NCBI RefSeq assembly: GCF_028682635.1
Contig: NZ_JANHLK010000024.1
Location: forward strand, 1-64,000
Reading direction: 5' to 3'
Source: Pseudomonas putida
GTDB lineage: Bacteria > Pseudomonadota > Gammaproteobacteria > Pseudomonadales > Pseudomonadaceae
DNA: 64,000 bases
Shown here: one piece after another, positions 25,159 through 33,400 of the stretch
How the letters are laid out: the number at the start of each line of letters is the position of its first letter
Numbering within the stretch: the first letter of the stretch is position 1
Notes under the pieces: model-generated
The model's database searches: none
What the model was told of the DNA's origin: nothing
The model's input: only the letters and a program-made list of their open reading frames with translations
Translations under genes and position numbers: made by a program

Positions 25159-26139
25159 CTAACCTTCGAACCACTCCCGCCGCTCTTCGAAGGTATTCTG
25201 GATCAACTCGACAATCGTCTGCACCTGCACCTCACCCAGGGACTCGGCATTCACCGCCATCCACACCTGGCGCTGCATCGGCTGGCCGAACAACCCCGGC
25301 AAACCGATCAAGCCACGATCAAAGTGGCTCATGTAGCCGGGCAACAGGCCGATGCAGGCGCTGCAACGGACCATCTCCAGCATCAATTCGTAGGAATGCG
25401 ACTGCACGACCCCGGCCAGGCGCTGGTCGACCAGGTCGTTCCATGGCCGAAAACTGTCGATCTGCCGATCATGCTGCCATTGCACCAGCATGAAGTCGGC
25501 GAGGTCATCGAGGCCTTCCGGCCGCGCGGCGACCCGGGAATAACGCTTGGCGATGTGCGGCACGTAGTCGAGTCGCGCCAGGCATCGCGGTTCGCTGACG
25601 GCGAAACTCGGTCCCGGCATCGGCGAATCGGGCCCCGCCAGCCACACCACGACATCGGCACTGACAGCCTGCAGGGACAATTCGCTGTCGAGGCTGATGA
25701 TGTCCAGACGCGCACTGGCATTGCGTCGCAGCAACGCCACCAGGTCGCGGCCGAGGATGTCGTGCAGGATGGTCTCGGCGACGGCCAGGCGCACCCTGGG
25801 TTGCTCGATCACCGGCAAGTCGCGTTCGTGCGCCAGCGCGGTCAGCTGCCTGTGCAGTTGCAGGCCGTCACGGCTGAGCACCAGGCCGTTCTCCGAAGCG
25901 CTGAACAGCGAACACTGCAACTGCCTTTCAAGCTGCGCCAATTGCTGGCGCAACCGGGTCGCCTTGATGTTGAGGCGGCGAGCCGCCTGCATGAAGCAGC
26001 CGCAGCGGGCGGTGACGCTGAAGCACTGCGCCAGCAGCGGATCGATCTGCGCCGCGCGGGTGCGCCAGGACGTGGTTTTATCGAGGGCTGCGCGATATTG
26101 CGCTACAGGCTGAGCACTGCGGGTTTCCATGAATGACAT
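25159..26139 (-). CDS. LysR-type transcriptional regulator
   Basis: 326 residues from ATG 26139 (GGGAG seven bases upstream). An N-terminal extension of about 25 residues precedes the winged HTH (about residues 27-88: CFSVTARCGCFMQAARRLNIKATRLRQQLAQLERQLQCSLF), recognisable as the LysR HTH though with unusual cysteines and ARRLNIKATRLRQQL in the recognition helix. The rest is a two-lobe substrate-binding domain (RVRLAVAETILHDIL, VVVWLAGPDSPMPG, IGLLPGYMSHFDRGL). LysR proteins usually control the neighbouring gene; here the neighbour on the same strand is the CxxC decarboxylase-family gene upstream. No effector can be named. Confidence 0.82.
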   Translation of the reverse strand: MSFMETRSAQPVAQYRAALDKTTSWRTRAAQIDPLLAQCFSVTARCGCFMQAARRLNIKATRLRQQLAQLERQLQCSLFSASENGLVLSRDGLQLHRQLTALAHERDLPVIEQPRVRLAVAETILHDILGRDLVALLRRNASARLDIISLDSELSLQAVSADVVVWLAGPDSPMPGPSFAVSEPRCLARLDYVPHIAKRYSRVAARPEGLDDLADFMLVQWQHDRQIDSFRPWNDLVDQRLAGVVQSHSYELMLEMVRCSACIGLLPGYMSHFDRGLIGLPGLFGQPMQRQVWMAVNAESLGEVQVQTIVELIQNTFEERREWFEG

Positions 26140-26212
26140 CGATGACTCCCTGTCGGTCTTTCACCGGGAGCTCCATCTTGCACATCGTGCATGAAAGACG
26201 TGTGACAGGCGC

Positions 26213-26653
26213 TCAGGCGCTGGGCGTCTGGCGAAAACTCACGGCCAGCCGATTCCAGCTGTTGATGGTGGTGACAGCTATTGTCAAATCGACCAGCTCT
26301 CCTTCGCTGAATTGCGCCCGGGCCTGCTCGTAGACTTCATCCGGCACATGGTTCTGCGACAGCAGCGTCACCGCCTCGGTCCAGGCCAGGGCCGCGCGCT
26401 CGCGCGGATTGAAGAAGTTGCTGTCGCGCCAGACCACAATCGAATACAGGCGGCGATCGGTCTCGCCCAGGCGCCGGGCGTCCACCGAGTGCATGTCGGT
26501 GCAGAATGCACAGCCGTTGAGCTGCGAGGCACGGATCTTGACCAGGTGCAGCAGCGCCATCTCGATGCTCAGGCTACTGCTCAGGGCTTCCATGGCGATC
26601 ATCGCTTTCATCGCCTTGGGCGAGGCGCTGTAGTAATCCAGGCGGGGCTTCAT
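26213..26653 (-). CDS. carboxymuconolactone decarboxylase / AhpD-like protein
   Basis: 146 residues starting MKPRLDYYSASPKAMKAMIAME. It carries the CMD/AhpD signature LVKIRASQLNGCAFCTDMHSVDARRLGE (about residues 38-65), with the redox CxxC pair (CAFC) and the downstream His expected for AhpD-like alkylhydroperoxidase activity. The C-terminal ELVDLTIAVTTINSWNRLAVSFR is also typical. The likely job is thiol-based peroxide reduction or a related detoxification in the cytoplasm. It is transcribed divergently from the MocR-type regulator at 26859, which makes that regulator its likely controller. Confidence 0.9.
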   Translation of the reverse strand: MKPRLDYYSASPKAMKAMIAMEALSSSLSIEMALLHLVKIRASQLNGCAFCTDMHSVDARRLGETDRRLYSIVVWRDSNFFNPRERAALAWTEAVTLLSQNHVPDEVYEQARAQFSEGELVDLTIAVTTINSWNRLAVSFRQTPSA

Positions 26654-26781
26654 GGCGCGATCTCAGGTAGCGACGATGTGCCCCCAAGGTAGTCGTTGAT
26701 AACGCGGCGTTACAGATCCAATTGGGCGAATTTTCCGTGGACCACCGGGTCGCAGACCAATCGGCGGTTTTTCCTGCACGC

Positions 26782-26803
26782 AACTTATGTATAAACACAA
26801 GTT
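26782..26803. promoter_or_regulatory. possible operator between the CMD and MocR genes
   Basis: AACTT (26782-26786) and AAGTT (26799-26803) form an inverted repeat around an AT-rich centre with a TATAAAC block that could be a -10 for the MocR gene. Arms are short, so this is only a candidate. Confidence 0.3.
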
Positions 26804-26858
26804 ACGGTTAATCTGGCGCGATGCACACGCGCCTCAATTGCCCTGGAGCCTTGCCGGT

Positions 26859-28292
26859 ATGGAACTACACGTCGTCATTAACGGGCGCAAGGACCTGGCG
26901 GGCCAGTTGTACAAGCAACTGCGCAGCGCTATCGAATCAGGCCGCCTGGCAGCCGGTTCGCAACTGCCGCCAAGCCGGCTGCTGGCCGAGCAACTGGGCA
27001 TTTCACGCAAGACCATTTCCGATACCTATGCCCAGCTGACCTATGAAAACTTCCTCACCGGGGTGATCGGCAAAGGCACCTACGTCAACGCCCGGGCCAC
27101 GAAAGTCGAGCGCAAGCAGAGCCCTGACGAGCTCGCCGGCTTTGAGGTGATCGAGTCCTGGCGCAAACTTCCGGTATTTCTGCGCCACCCGACGTTGGAA
27201 GGGTCGCTGCGTTACGACTTCATTGGCGGCGCCACCAGCAAGGGCCAGTTCCCCCAGGACGACTGGCGACGCTGCACGTCCCATGCGTTGCGCCAGATTG
27301 CCGGGTCCAAGGGTTTCTACAGCCTGCCTGAAGGCCTGCCGGCCCTGCGTAATGCCATCGCGCAACACATCGCCTTTTCTCGCGGGGTCAATTGCCGGGA
27401 TGAGGACGTGGTGGTGTGCAACGGAGCGCAACAGGCCCTGGACCTGATTTCCCGGGTGCTGACCCGCCCTGGCAGCATCGTGGCCATGGAAGACCCCGGT
27501 TATCCACCGGCGCGCCTGTTGTTCGGCACCCACGGCGCCACGGTGATGGGCGTGCCGGTGGACGCCGAAGGCATTGTGGTGGAGCAAATCCCCCGCGGAA
27601 CGCGGCTGATCTACGTCACCCCGTCCCACCAGTTCCCCTTGGGCATGCCCATGAGCCAGGAGCGGCGAATCGCCTTGCTGGCCAAGGCCCATGAACTGGG
27701 CGCGATCATCATCGAGGACGACTACGACAGCGAATTCCGCTACGAAGGCCGCCCCACGGACTCGCTGCAAAGCATGGATGAACGCGGGATCGTCGCCTAT
27801 GTCGGGACCTTCTCGAAAACCCTGCTGCCGGAGCTGCGCCTGGGGTACGCGATCCTGCCACCGGCGATTCTCGAGGCGGTGGTGCGCGCCAAACAGCTCA
27901 CCGACCTGCACACCTCCACCCTGCCCCAATGGGCACTGGCAAAATTCATCGCCGAAGGCTGCCTGCTCAAGCACATTCGTCGCTGCCACACGATCTATGC
28001 GGGCCGGCGCGAACGGATCCTGGCGCGCATGGCCGGCGATCTCTCACCCTGGCTCGAGGCGGTGCCGACCACGGCGGGTTTTCACATGGTGGTGCTGTGC
28101 AAGGTGCCGGTGGATGTGGCACTGGTGATCGAGCTGGCGAAAAAAGTTGAAGTCGGGCTCTATGCCATCGACAGCTTTTTCTATCAGCAAGCGCCCCAGG
28201 CCGGGTTTTTCCTCGGTTTCGGCGCTATCGAGACCCTGGACATTGACATCGCCCTGGATCGTTTTCGGGACATTTTGCAGCAGGTTGCCTGA
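26859..28292 (+). CDS. MocR/PdxR-type GntR regulator with aminotransferase domain
   Basis: 477 residues from ATG 26859. The N-terminal winged helix (about residues 8-75: LAGQLYKQLRSAIESGRLAAGSQLPPSRLLAEQLGISRKTISDTYAQL) is of GntR type. The remainder is a fold-type I aminotransferase domain, with IIEDDYDSEFRYEGRP for PLP binding and the PLP lysine in YVGTFSKTLLPELRLGY (about residue 317). MocR proteins sense PLP or amines and usually control a divergent gene, which here is the AhpD-like gene. The open frame begins earlier, but MELHVVINGRKDL is the usual start for this family and GGAG lies upstream at 26844. Confidence 0.92.
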   Translation: MELHVVINGRKDLAGQLYKQLRSAIESGRLAAGSQLPPSRLLAEQLGISRKTISDTYAQLTYENFLTGVIGKGTYVNARATKVERKQSPDELAGFEVIESWRKLPVFLRHPTLEGSLRYDFIGGATSKGQFPQDDWRRCTSHALRQIAGSKGFYSLPEGLPALRNAIAQHIAFSRGVNCRDEDVVVCNGAQQALDLISRVLTRPGSIVAMEDPGYPPARLLFGTHGATVMGVPVDAEGIVVEQIPRGTRLIYVTPSHQFPLGMPMSQERRIALLAKAHELGAIIIEDDYDSEFRYEGRPTDSLQSMDERGIVAYVGTFSKTLLPELRLGYAILPPAILEAVVRAKQLTDLHTSTLPQWALAKFIAEGCLLKHIRRCHTIYAGRRERILARMAGDLSPWLEAVPTTAGFHMVVLCKVPVDVALVIELAKKVEVGLYAIDSFFYQQAPQAGFFLGFGAIETLDIDIALDRFRDILQQVA

Positions 28293-28342
28293 CGGATTGG
28301 TCTGCGGCTTTATTAAGCGATTGGCTATTGGTGGTCCGGAGG

Positions 28343-28364
28343 TGCAGGCCTATCCTGCATAGGC
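28343..28364. promoter_or_regulatory. overlapping inverted repeats before the ABM gene
   Basis: TGCAGG (28343-28348) pairs with CCTGCA (28354-28359), while GCCTAT (28348-28353) pairs with ATAGGC (28359-28364). The two hairpins share bases and cannot form together. It could be a terminator of the MocR gene or an operator. Confidence 0.35.
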
Positions 28365-28416
28365 GTTATCCCTCAATGAGCAGGATTCGTCCGGCCTGAT
28401 TCAGGAGTGTGTGCCA

Positions 28417-28710
28417 ATGTCCTACAACGTGATCAATACCGTAAAGGTGCAGGCCGTCGCCGGCCGCTCGGATGAACTGGGTCAGCAATTGCAAAAAATT
28501 GTCGATACCCTGCGCGAACTACCGGGCTGTGAATCCTATATGGTCGACCGCTGCCCTGAGGACAGTAACCGTTGGACCGTCAGCGCCCACTGGCAATCGG
28601 AAACGGCCATGCAATCGCATTTCAACAGTCCCCAGGTGCAAGGCTTCATCGACCTGATCGATTGCCAGTTGGCCAACGCCGTCGACTTCAACAGCTTTCC
28701 GATCAGATAA
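28417..28710 (+). CDS. antibiotic biosynthesis monooxygenase-fold protein (YgiN-like)
   Basis: 97 residues from ATG 28417, with AGGAG nine bases upstream (the GTG at 28411 is too close to it). The ABM ferredoxin-like fold is clear: NVINTVKVQAVAGRSDELGQQLQKIVDTLRELPGCESYMVDRCPEDSNRWTVSAHWQSETAMQSHFNSPQVQGF. Members include quinol monooxygenase YgiN and heme-degrading enzymes; others have no known reaction. No cofactor is needed for many of them. It stands alone between the MocR gene and a strong hairpin terminator, so context does not define its substrate. Confidence 0.87.
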   Translation: MSYNVINTVKVQAVAGRSDELGQQLQKIVDTLRELPGCESYMVDRCPEDSNRWTVSAHWQSETAMQSHFNSPQVQGFIDLIDCQLANAVDFNSFPIR

Positions 28711-28718
28711 ACACGGTT

Positions 28719-28792
28719 AAGATCGCAGTCCCTGGTCGCGCTTGCAGAGTATGGGTACCTCTGCAAACGTGGTCGGGGACTGCGATCTTTTT
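28719..28792. terminator. nested hairpin terminator
   Basis: Outer arms GATCGCAGTCCC (28721-28732) and GGGACTGCGATC (28776-28787) followed by TTTTT enclose an inner hairpin TTGCAGAG (28742-28749) / CTCTGCAA (28759-28766). The outer arm shares GATCGCAG with the hairpin at 45074-45120, so it is probably a repeated element used as a terminator. Confidence 0.75.
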
Positions 28793-28904
28793 CGTTCAAT
28801 CGCCGCACATTGGTCCCCTGGCCTTCCCGAAAATTGGCTGTTTGTTTGTTCCCACCGACGCCATAGATTGGTCCCTGACGACTAACCACTGCAGGTGATC
28901 AACC

Positions 28905-29315
28905 ATGAACGTTTTGCGCTTCTCTCTCGCTGCCCTTGCCTTGACCGTTTGCGCCTCGGCGTTTGCCCATGAGGCCGGTGATCCTTCAGAAAAGGTCACG
29001 GTGTTGCAGGACCAGATGCTGAAAAACGCCCCAGGCAAAAAGGCTTTGATGATCGAGGTCGACTATAAGCCAGGCCAAGCGTCGATCGCCCACAAACATG
29101 ACGGCACGGCCATGGCCTATGTGCTTTCGGGGTCGATCACTTCTCAGGTGAAGGGCGAAAAAGAGATCACGTACAAGGCCGGTGAGTATTGGTACGAACC
29201 CGCTGGCTCGGAACATCTGGTCTCGAAAAACGCCAGCGCAACCCAACCTGCAAAACTGTTGGTGTTCATGGTGTTGTCGCCGGACGAAAAAGTCCTGGTC
29301 CCCTTGAAAGACTGA
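28905..29315 (+). CDS. exported cupin-domain protein
   Basis: 136 residues with signal peptide MNVLRFSLAALALTVCASAFA (residues 1-21). A single cupin barrel follows: the first metal motif region KPGQASIAHKHDGTAMAYVLSGSITSQ (about 52-80) keeps H-x-H, and the second, YKAGEYWYEPAGSEHLVSKNAS, keeps G-x-W-x-E-P and the terminal His. It should bind a metal in the periplasm. Small exported cupins of this type are of unknown substrate; a quercetinase-like dioxygenase or pure binding role is possible. Flanked by hairpins on both sides, so it is monocistronic. Confidence 0.86.
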   Translation: MNVLRFSLAALALTVCASAFAHEAGDPSEKVTVLQDQMLKNAPGKKALMIEVDYKPGQASIAHKHDGTAMAYVLSGSITSQVKGEKEITYKAGEYWYEPAGSEHLVSKNASATQPAKLLVFMVLSPDEKVLVPLKD

Positions 29316-29334
29316 TCGCTGAACGAACAGCCAT

Positions 29335-29375
29335 AAATAAAAAGGCTTTAATCTGCGATTGGGGTCTTTTTATTT
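29335..29375. terminator. AT-rich hairpin after the cupin gene
   Basis: AAATAAAAAG (29335-29344) and CTTTTTATTT (29366-29375) are exact inverted copies, with GGCTTTAATC... between them and a U-rich 3' side. It begins 20 bases past the cupin stop codon. Confidence 0.5.
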
Positions 29376-29430
29376 CCCAGGGCACTTAACCGCACTTCTT
29401 TAAACCAAATAAAACTATTGATCACCGGAT

Positions 29431-29502
29431 AATAGCGGATATTGGCTATTTCATTCAGTGACTCCCGGTTTAGTCTGAAGTCACTGCCGGCCACGCCCGG
29501 CA
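29431..29502. promoter_or_regulatory. leader region of the lipoprotein gene with inverted repeats
   Basis: Three inverted repeats follow one another: AATAGC/GCTATT (29431-29436, 29445-29450), AGTGACT/AGTCACT (29457-29463, 29479-29485) and TGCCGG/CCGGCA (29485-29490, 29497-29502). They lie between the cupin terminator and the lipoprotein ribosome binding site (GGAG at 29533), so they may be operator and leader hairpins. Confidence 0.35.
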
Positions 29503-29543
29503 ACTTAACTTTCCGACTGATGTTGTTTCAGTGGAGAAACACC

Positions 29544-30254
29544 ATGAAACTTGCACTTGTCAGTACGTTGACAATAACGGCCCTGTTAACCGGCTGCTCG
29601 ATTCCCACGGCACCTTCCGCGGTGTCTTCGCTGGACGGCATCTTCACCACCCCCGTAGGTCGCAGTAGCGCCTCCAGCATTCCCAACGGCCATGACGTTT
29701 CCCTGGGCGTGGTCTACAGCCGCAATACCCAGGCCAATCGCGCCTACCTGCAGGAGTACCAGGCCAATGCCGGCACCGGCTTCGGCCAGAGCCTGCTGGT
29801 TCAACCGATTCACGATGCCTATGTCGCCACGTCCAAGCCCGACCTGGCGGTGGACTGGGTCAAGGCCTCGCTGCAACGGCAGTTCGGTTCGGTCACGGTG
29901 TATCCGGACATGCAGAGCCTCAAGGCGGCGAAACCGGACGTGGTCGCCATCGTCGACAGCCGCAGCCAGTTGATCACCTCGCGCAGTTCGGACGTCGAGG
30001 CCAATGTCAGTGCCGACTTCTACGATCGCAACTTCAACTATATCGGCACTGCAAGAGGCCATGACGCCGTAGCACTGAGCCCGGTGTGGGCCGACTATAA
30101 ACGCAGTGAAGAGATCGTTGCCGATATTAATGAACAGCAGAATGTGCAAGTAAGGGCACTGCAGAAGTTTGACCAGTCGCTCAGTAATTTATTGACCAGG
30201 CCGACAGATAAGGTGTCGATGGTTGATAATAAACAAGGTCATAAGTTGTATTAA
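29544..30254 (+). CDS. putative outer-membrane lipoprotein
   Basis: 236 residues from ATG 29544, with GGAGAAAC upstream. The signal MKLALVSTLTITALLTGCS carries a lipobox (LLTGC, Cys at residue 18) for lipidation by Lgt and cleavage by LspA. The mature part reads SIPTAPSAVSSLDGIF and contains VVAIVDSRSQLITSRSSDVEANVSADFYDRNFNYIGTARGHD, an alpha/beta pattern seen in lipoproteins that bind in the periplasm. Residue +2 after the Cys is Ser, which argues for outer-membrane sorting. I do not recognise the family. It is monocistronic, with a hairpin-rich leader and a REP downstream. Confidence 0.75.
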   Translation: MKLALVSTLTITALLTGCSIPTAPSAVSSLDGIFTTPVGRSSASSIPNGHDVSLGVVYSRNTQANRAYLQEYQANAGTGFGQSLLVQPIHDAYVATSKPDLAVDWVKASLQRQFGSVTVYPDMQSLKAAKPDVVAIVDSRSQLITSRSSDVEANVSADFYDRNFNYIGTARGHDAVALSPVWADYKRSEEIVADINEQQNVQVRALQKFDQSLSNLLTRPTDKVSMVDNKQGHKLY

Positions 30255-30260
30255 AAGATA

Positions 30261-30340
30261 GGGCCTCTTCGCGGGCAAGCCCGCTCCTACAGGTTAGCCG
30301 CGTACCACTGTAGGAGCGGGCTTGCCCGCGAAGGGGCCAG
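30261..30340. repeat. REP pair, TGTAGGAGCGGGC class
   Basis: CTTCGCGGGCAAGCCCGCTC (30267-30286) and GAGCGGGCTTGCCCGCGAAG (30314-30333) flank a short centre. This is a third sequence variant (GCCCGC core) distinct from the two common classes in the window. Confidence 0.9.
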
Positions 30341-30365
30341 AATTGACGCTATAAAAACCTGGGCG

Positions 30366-30401
30366 AAAAAAAGCCCCGCATCTCTCAATGCGGGGCTTTT
30401 T
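30366..30401. terminator. bidirectional terminator at the end of gdhB
   Basis: GCCCCGCAT (30373-30381) and ATGCGGGGC (30388-30396) form a 9-bp stem with a six-base loop, with A-tract before and T-tract after. It serves the minus-strand glutamate dehydrogenase gene and probably the converging lipoprotein gene. Confidence 0.92.
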
Positions 30402-30415
30402 CAATCAACGCCTGA

Positions 30416-33400
30416 TCAGGCCGCCGGCTCAAGCACTTCGCTGGCTGGTGCGGGGGTAGTCACCACCGCTTGCCCGCTCAAGGCCAGGTCCAGCAGTTCG
30501 CGGTTGGCTACCGCGTACATGGCGTAGTCCGTACCGCTGGCGGCACGGATTTCCACCAGCATGGCGCGCCAACGTTCGATCATGCTGCCGTGCTGTGCCA
30601 TCCACAGCGACAGGCGTGTTTCCACGTCCTGGGTGCCGTCGCCCTGTTGCAGGACCGAGATGGTGATCGCACGTTGCTGCCAGTCGACGTCATCGCGGAA
30701 CGCTTCACGGGCCAGGGCCTGCCAATTGTTTTCAACCGGCAAGGCACTGATCTGTTGTAGGTACCAGGTGATGTCCAGCGCGCTGCCCACGGCAAAGTAG
30801 GCCTTGGCCACGTCCGCAGGGTTCTGGCCGGTCACGTCGGAGGCCTCGATGATCGGCAGCAGGGTGTACAGGTGCGAAGTACCCGCCACCATGCGCGCCA
30901 GCAACTCCGGTACACCGGCTTCGACGTATGCCTGGTAGCGCGACTGCCAGTTCTCGCGGATCTCGCCACTGAGCAGTTCGTCGAGCTTGAGGCCCAACTC
31001 CTTCAGGTGCGGACCGAAGTGCGCGACGTCACGGGCAGCGTTCTGCTCGTTGCGACGGGCACGCAGGAACCAGCGCGTGGCGCGACGGCCCAGGCGCATC
31101 AGCTCGTCCATCAGCTCCAGTTGCACGTCGGCGGACACCTGGTAGTCCAGGTTTTCAATCTGACGGAACCAGTGCGGGAGATGGAAAATGTCACGCACGA
31201 TCACGTAGGCACCGGCCACGTTCGCCGGGCTCATGCCGGTCGACTCCTTGAGTCGCTGAACGAAGGTGATGCCCATGTGGTTCACCAGATCGTTGGCGAT
31301 CTGGGTGCTGACGATTTCGCGCTTCAGACGGTGACGACGCATCGCTGCGGAGAACTTGCTCACCAGGGTTGGCGGGAAAGCGGTTTCCATGTCGCGGGTC
31401 AGGTAGTCGTCATCCGGCACCAGGGAGCCCAGCAGCTGCTCCTTGAGGTCGATCTTGCTGTAGGAGATCAGCACCGACAACTCGGCACGGGTCAGGCCAT
31501 GGCCTTCGGCGATGCGCTCGTTGATCGCCTCTTCGTTCGGCAGGAACTCGATGGCGCGATCCAGCTTGCCGCGGCCTTCCAGATCGTTCATCAGGCGCTT
31601 GTATTCGGCAATCCGCGGCAAGGCGCGACGGGCCGCCAGGGACAGGGCCTGGGTCTGCTTGTAGTTGTTGCCCAAGACCAGGCCACCGACTTCGTCGGTC
31701 ATGCTCGCCAGCAACTGGTTACGCTGCTTGTCGGTCATGTCGCCGGCCTGAACCACTTCGTTCAGCAGGATCTTGATGTTCACTTCGTGGTCGGAGCAGT
31801 CCACGCCACCGGCGTTGTCGATGAAGTCGGTGTTGGAACCGCCGCCATTGAGGCCGAACTCGACGCGCCCCAGCTGGGTCATGCCCAGGTTACCGCCCTC
31901 GCCCACCACTTTGCAGCGCAGTTCGTTGCCGTTCACGCGCAGCGCATCGTTGGCCTTGTCGCCGACATCGGCGTGGCTTTCGCTGCTGGCCTTGACGTAA
32001 GTACCGATACCGCCATTCCACAACAGGTCCACCGGTGCCTTGAGCAAGGCATTGAGCAGTTCGGTCGGGGTCAGCTTGTCGGCCTGGATGTCGAAGCGTT
32101 CCTGCATCTGCGGGGAAATCGCGATGCTCTTGGCGCTACGGGAGAAGATACCGCCGCCTTCGGACATGATGCTGGTGTCGTAATCCGACCAGGCCGAACG
32201 CGGCAGGTCGAACAGGCGCTGACGCTCGGCGAAGCTGGTCGCCGGATTCGGGTTCGGGTCGATGAAGATGTGCAGGTGGTTGAATGCCGCGACCAGTTGC
32301 AGTTTGTCGGACATCAGCAAGCCGTTACCGAACACGTCACCGGCCATGTCGCCGACGCCCACCACAGTGATGCTGTCTTCCTGGACATTGATGCCGCGCT
32401 CGCGGAAGTGGCGTTGTACGCCGACCCACGCGCCCTTGGCGGTGATGCCCATTTTCTTGTGGTCGTAACCGGCCGAACCACCGGAGGCGAACGCGTCACC
32501 CAGCCAGAAGCCGTAGTCGATGGCGATGCCGTTGGCGATGTCGGAGAAGGTCGCGGTGCCCTTGTCCGCGGCGACGACCAGGTACGGGTCATCGTTGTCA
32601 TGGCGCACGACGTTGGTCGGCGGCACCAGGGCGCCGTCCTTCAGGTTGTCGGTAATGTCCAACAGGCCCGAAATGAAGATGCGGTAGCAGGCGATGCCCT
32701 CGGCCGCGATCTCGTCACGGCTGCCGCCCAGTGGCAGGCGACGCGGCAGGAAGCCGCCCTTCGCACCCACCGGCACGATCACCGAGTTCTTCACTTGCTG
32801 GGCTTTTACCAGGCCCAGGACTTCGGTACGGAAGTCTTCTTCACGGTCGGACCAGCGCAGGCCGCCACGGGCGACGTTGCCGAAGCGCAGGTGCACGCCT
32901 TCGACGCGTGGCGAGTAGACGAAGATCTCGAACTTCGGCACCGGTTTCGGCAGTTCAGGGATCAAGTGCGGGTTGAACTTGAAGCTGAAGTACGACTTGT
33001 TATGGCCGTTGGCGTCGGTCTGGTAGAAGTTGGTGCGCAGGGTGGCCTTGATCAGGTCCAGGTAGCGACGCAGGATGCGGTCTTCGTTGAGCACCTGGAC
33101 GTCGTCCAGCGCGGTCAGGATCGCATGTTCCAGACGCTGCTCGAGATCGTCGCTGCTCAGCTTGCGCGCCAGGTAGAAACGGGTCTTGAACAACCGGGTC
33201 AGTTCGCGAGCGATGTCGGTGTGGTTGTTCAGGGTGCTGGCGATGTAGCCCAGGTCGAAGCCCAGGCGGATCTGCTTGAGGTAACGGGCGTAGGCACGCA
33301 GCAGCGCCACGTCACGCCAAGGCAGGCCGGCGGTCAGGACCAGGCGGTTGAACGCATCGTTCTCGGCATCGCCGCGCACGATATGGACGAACGCGTCCTG

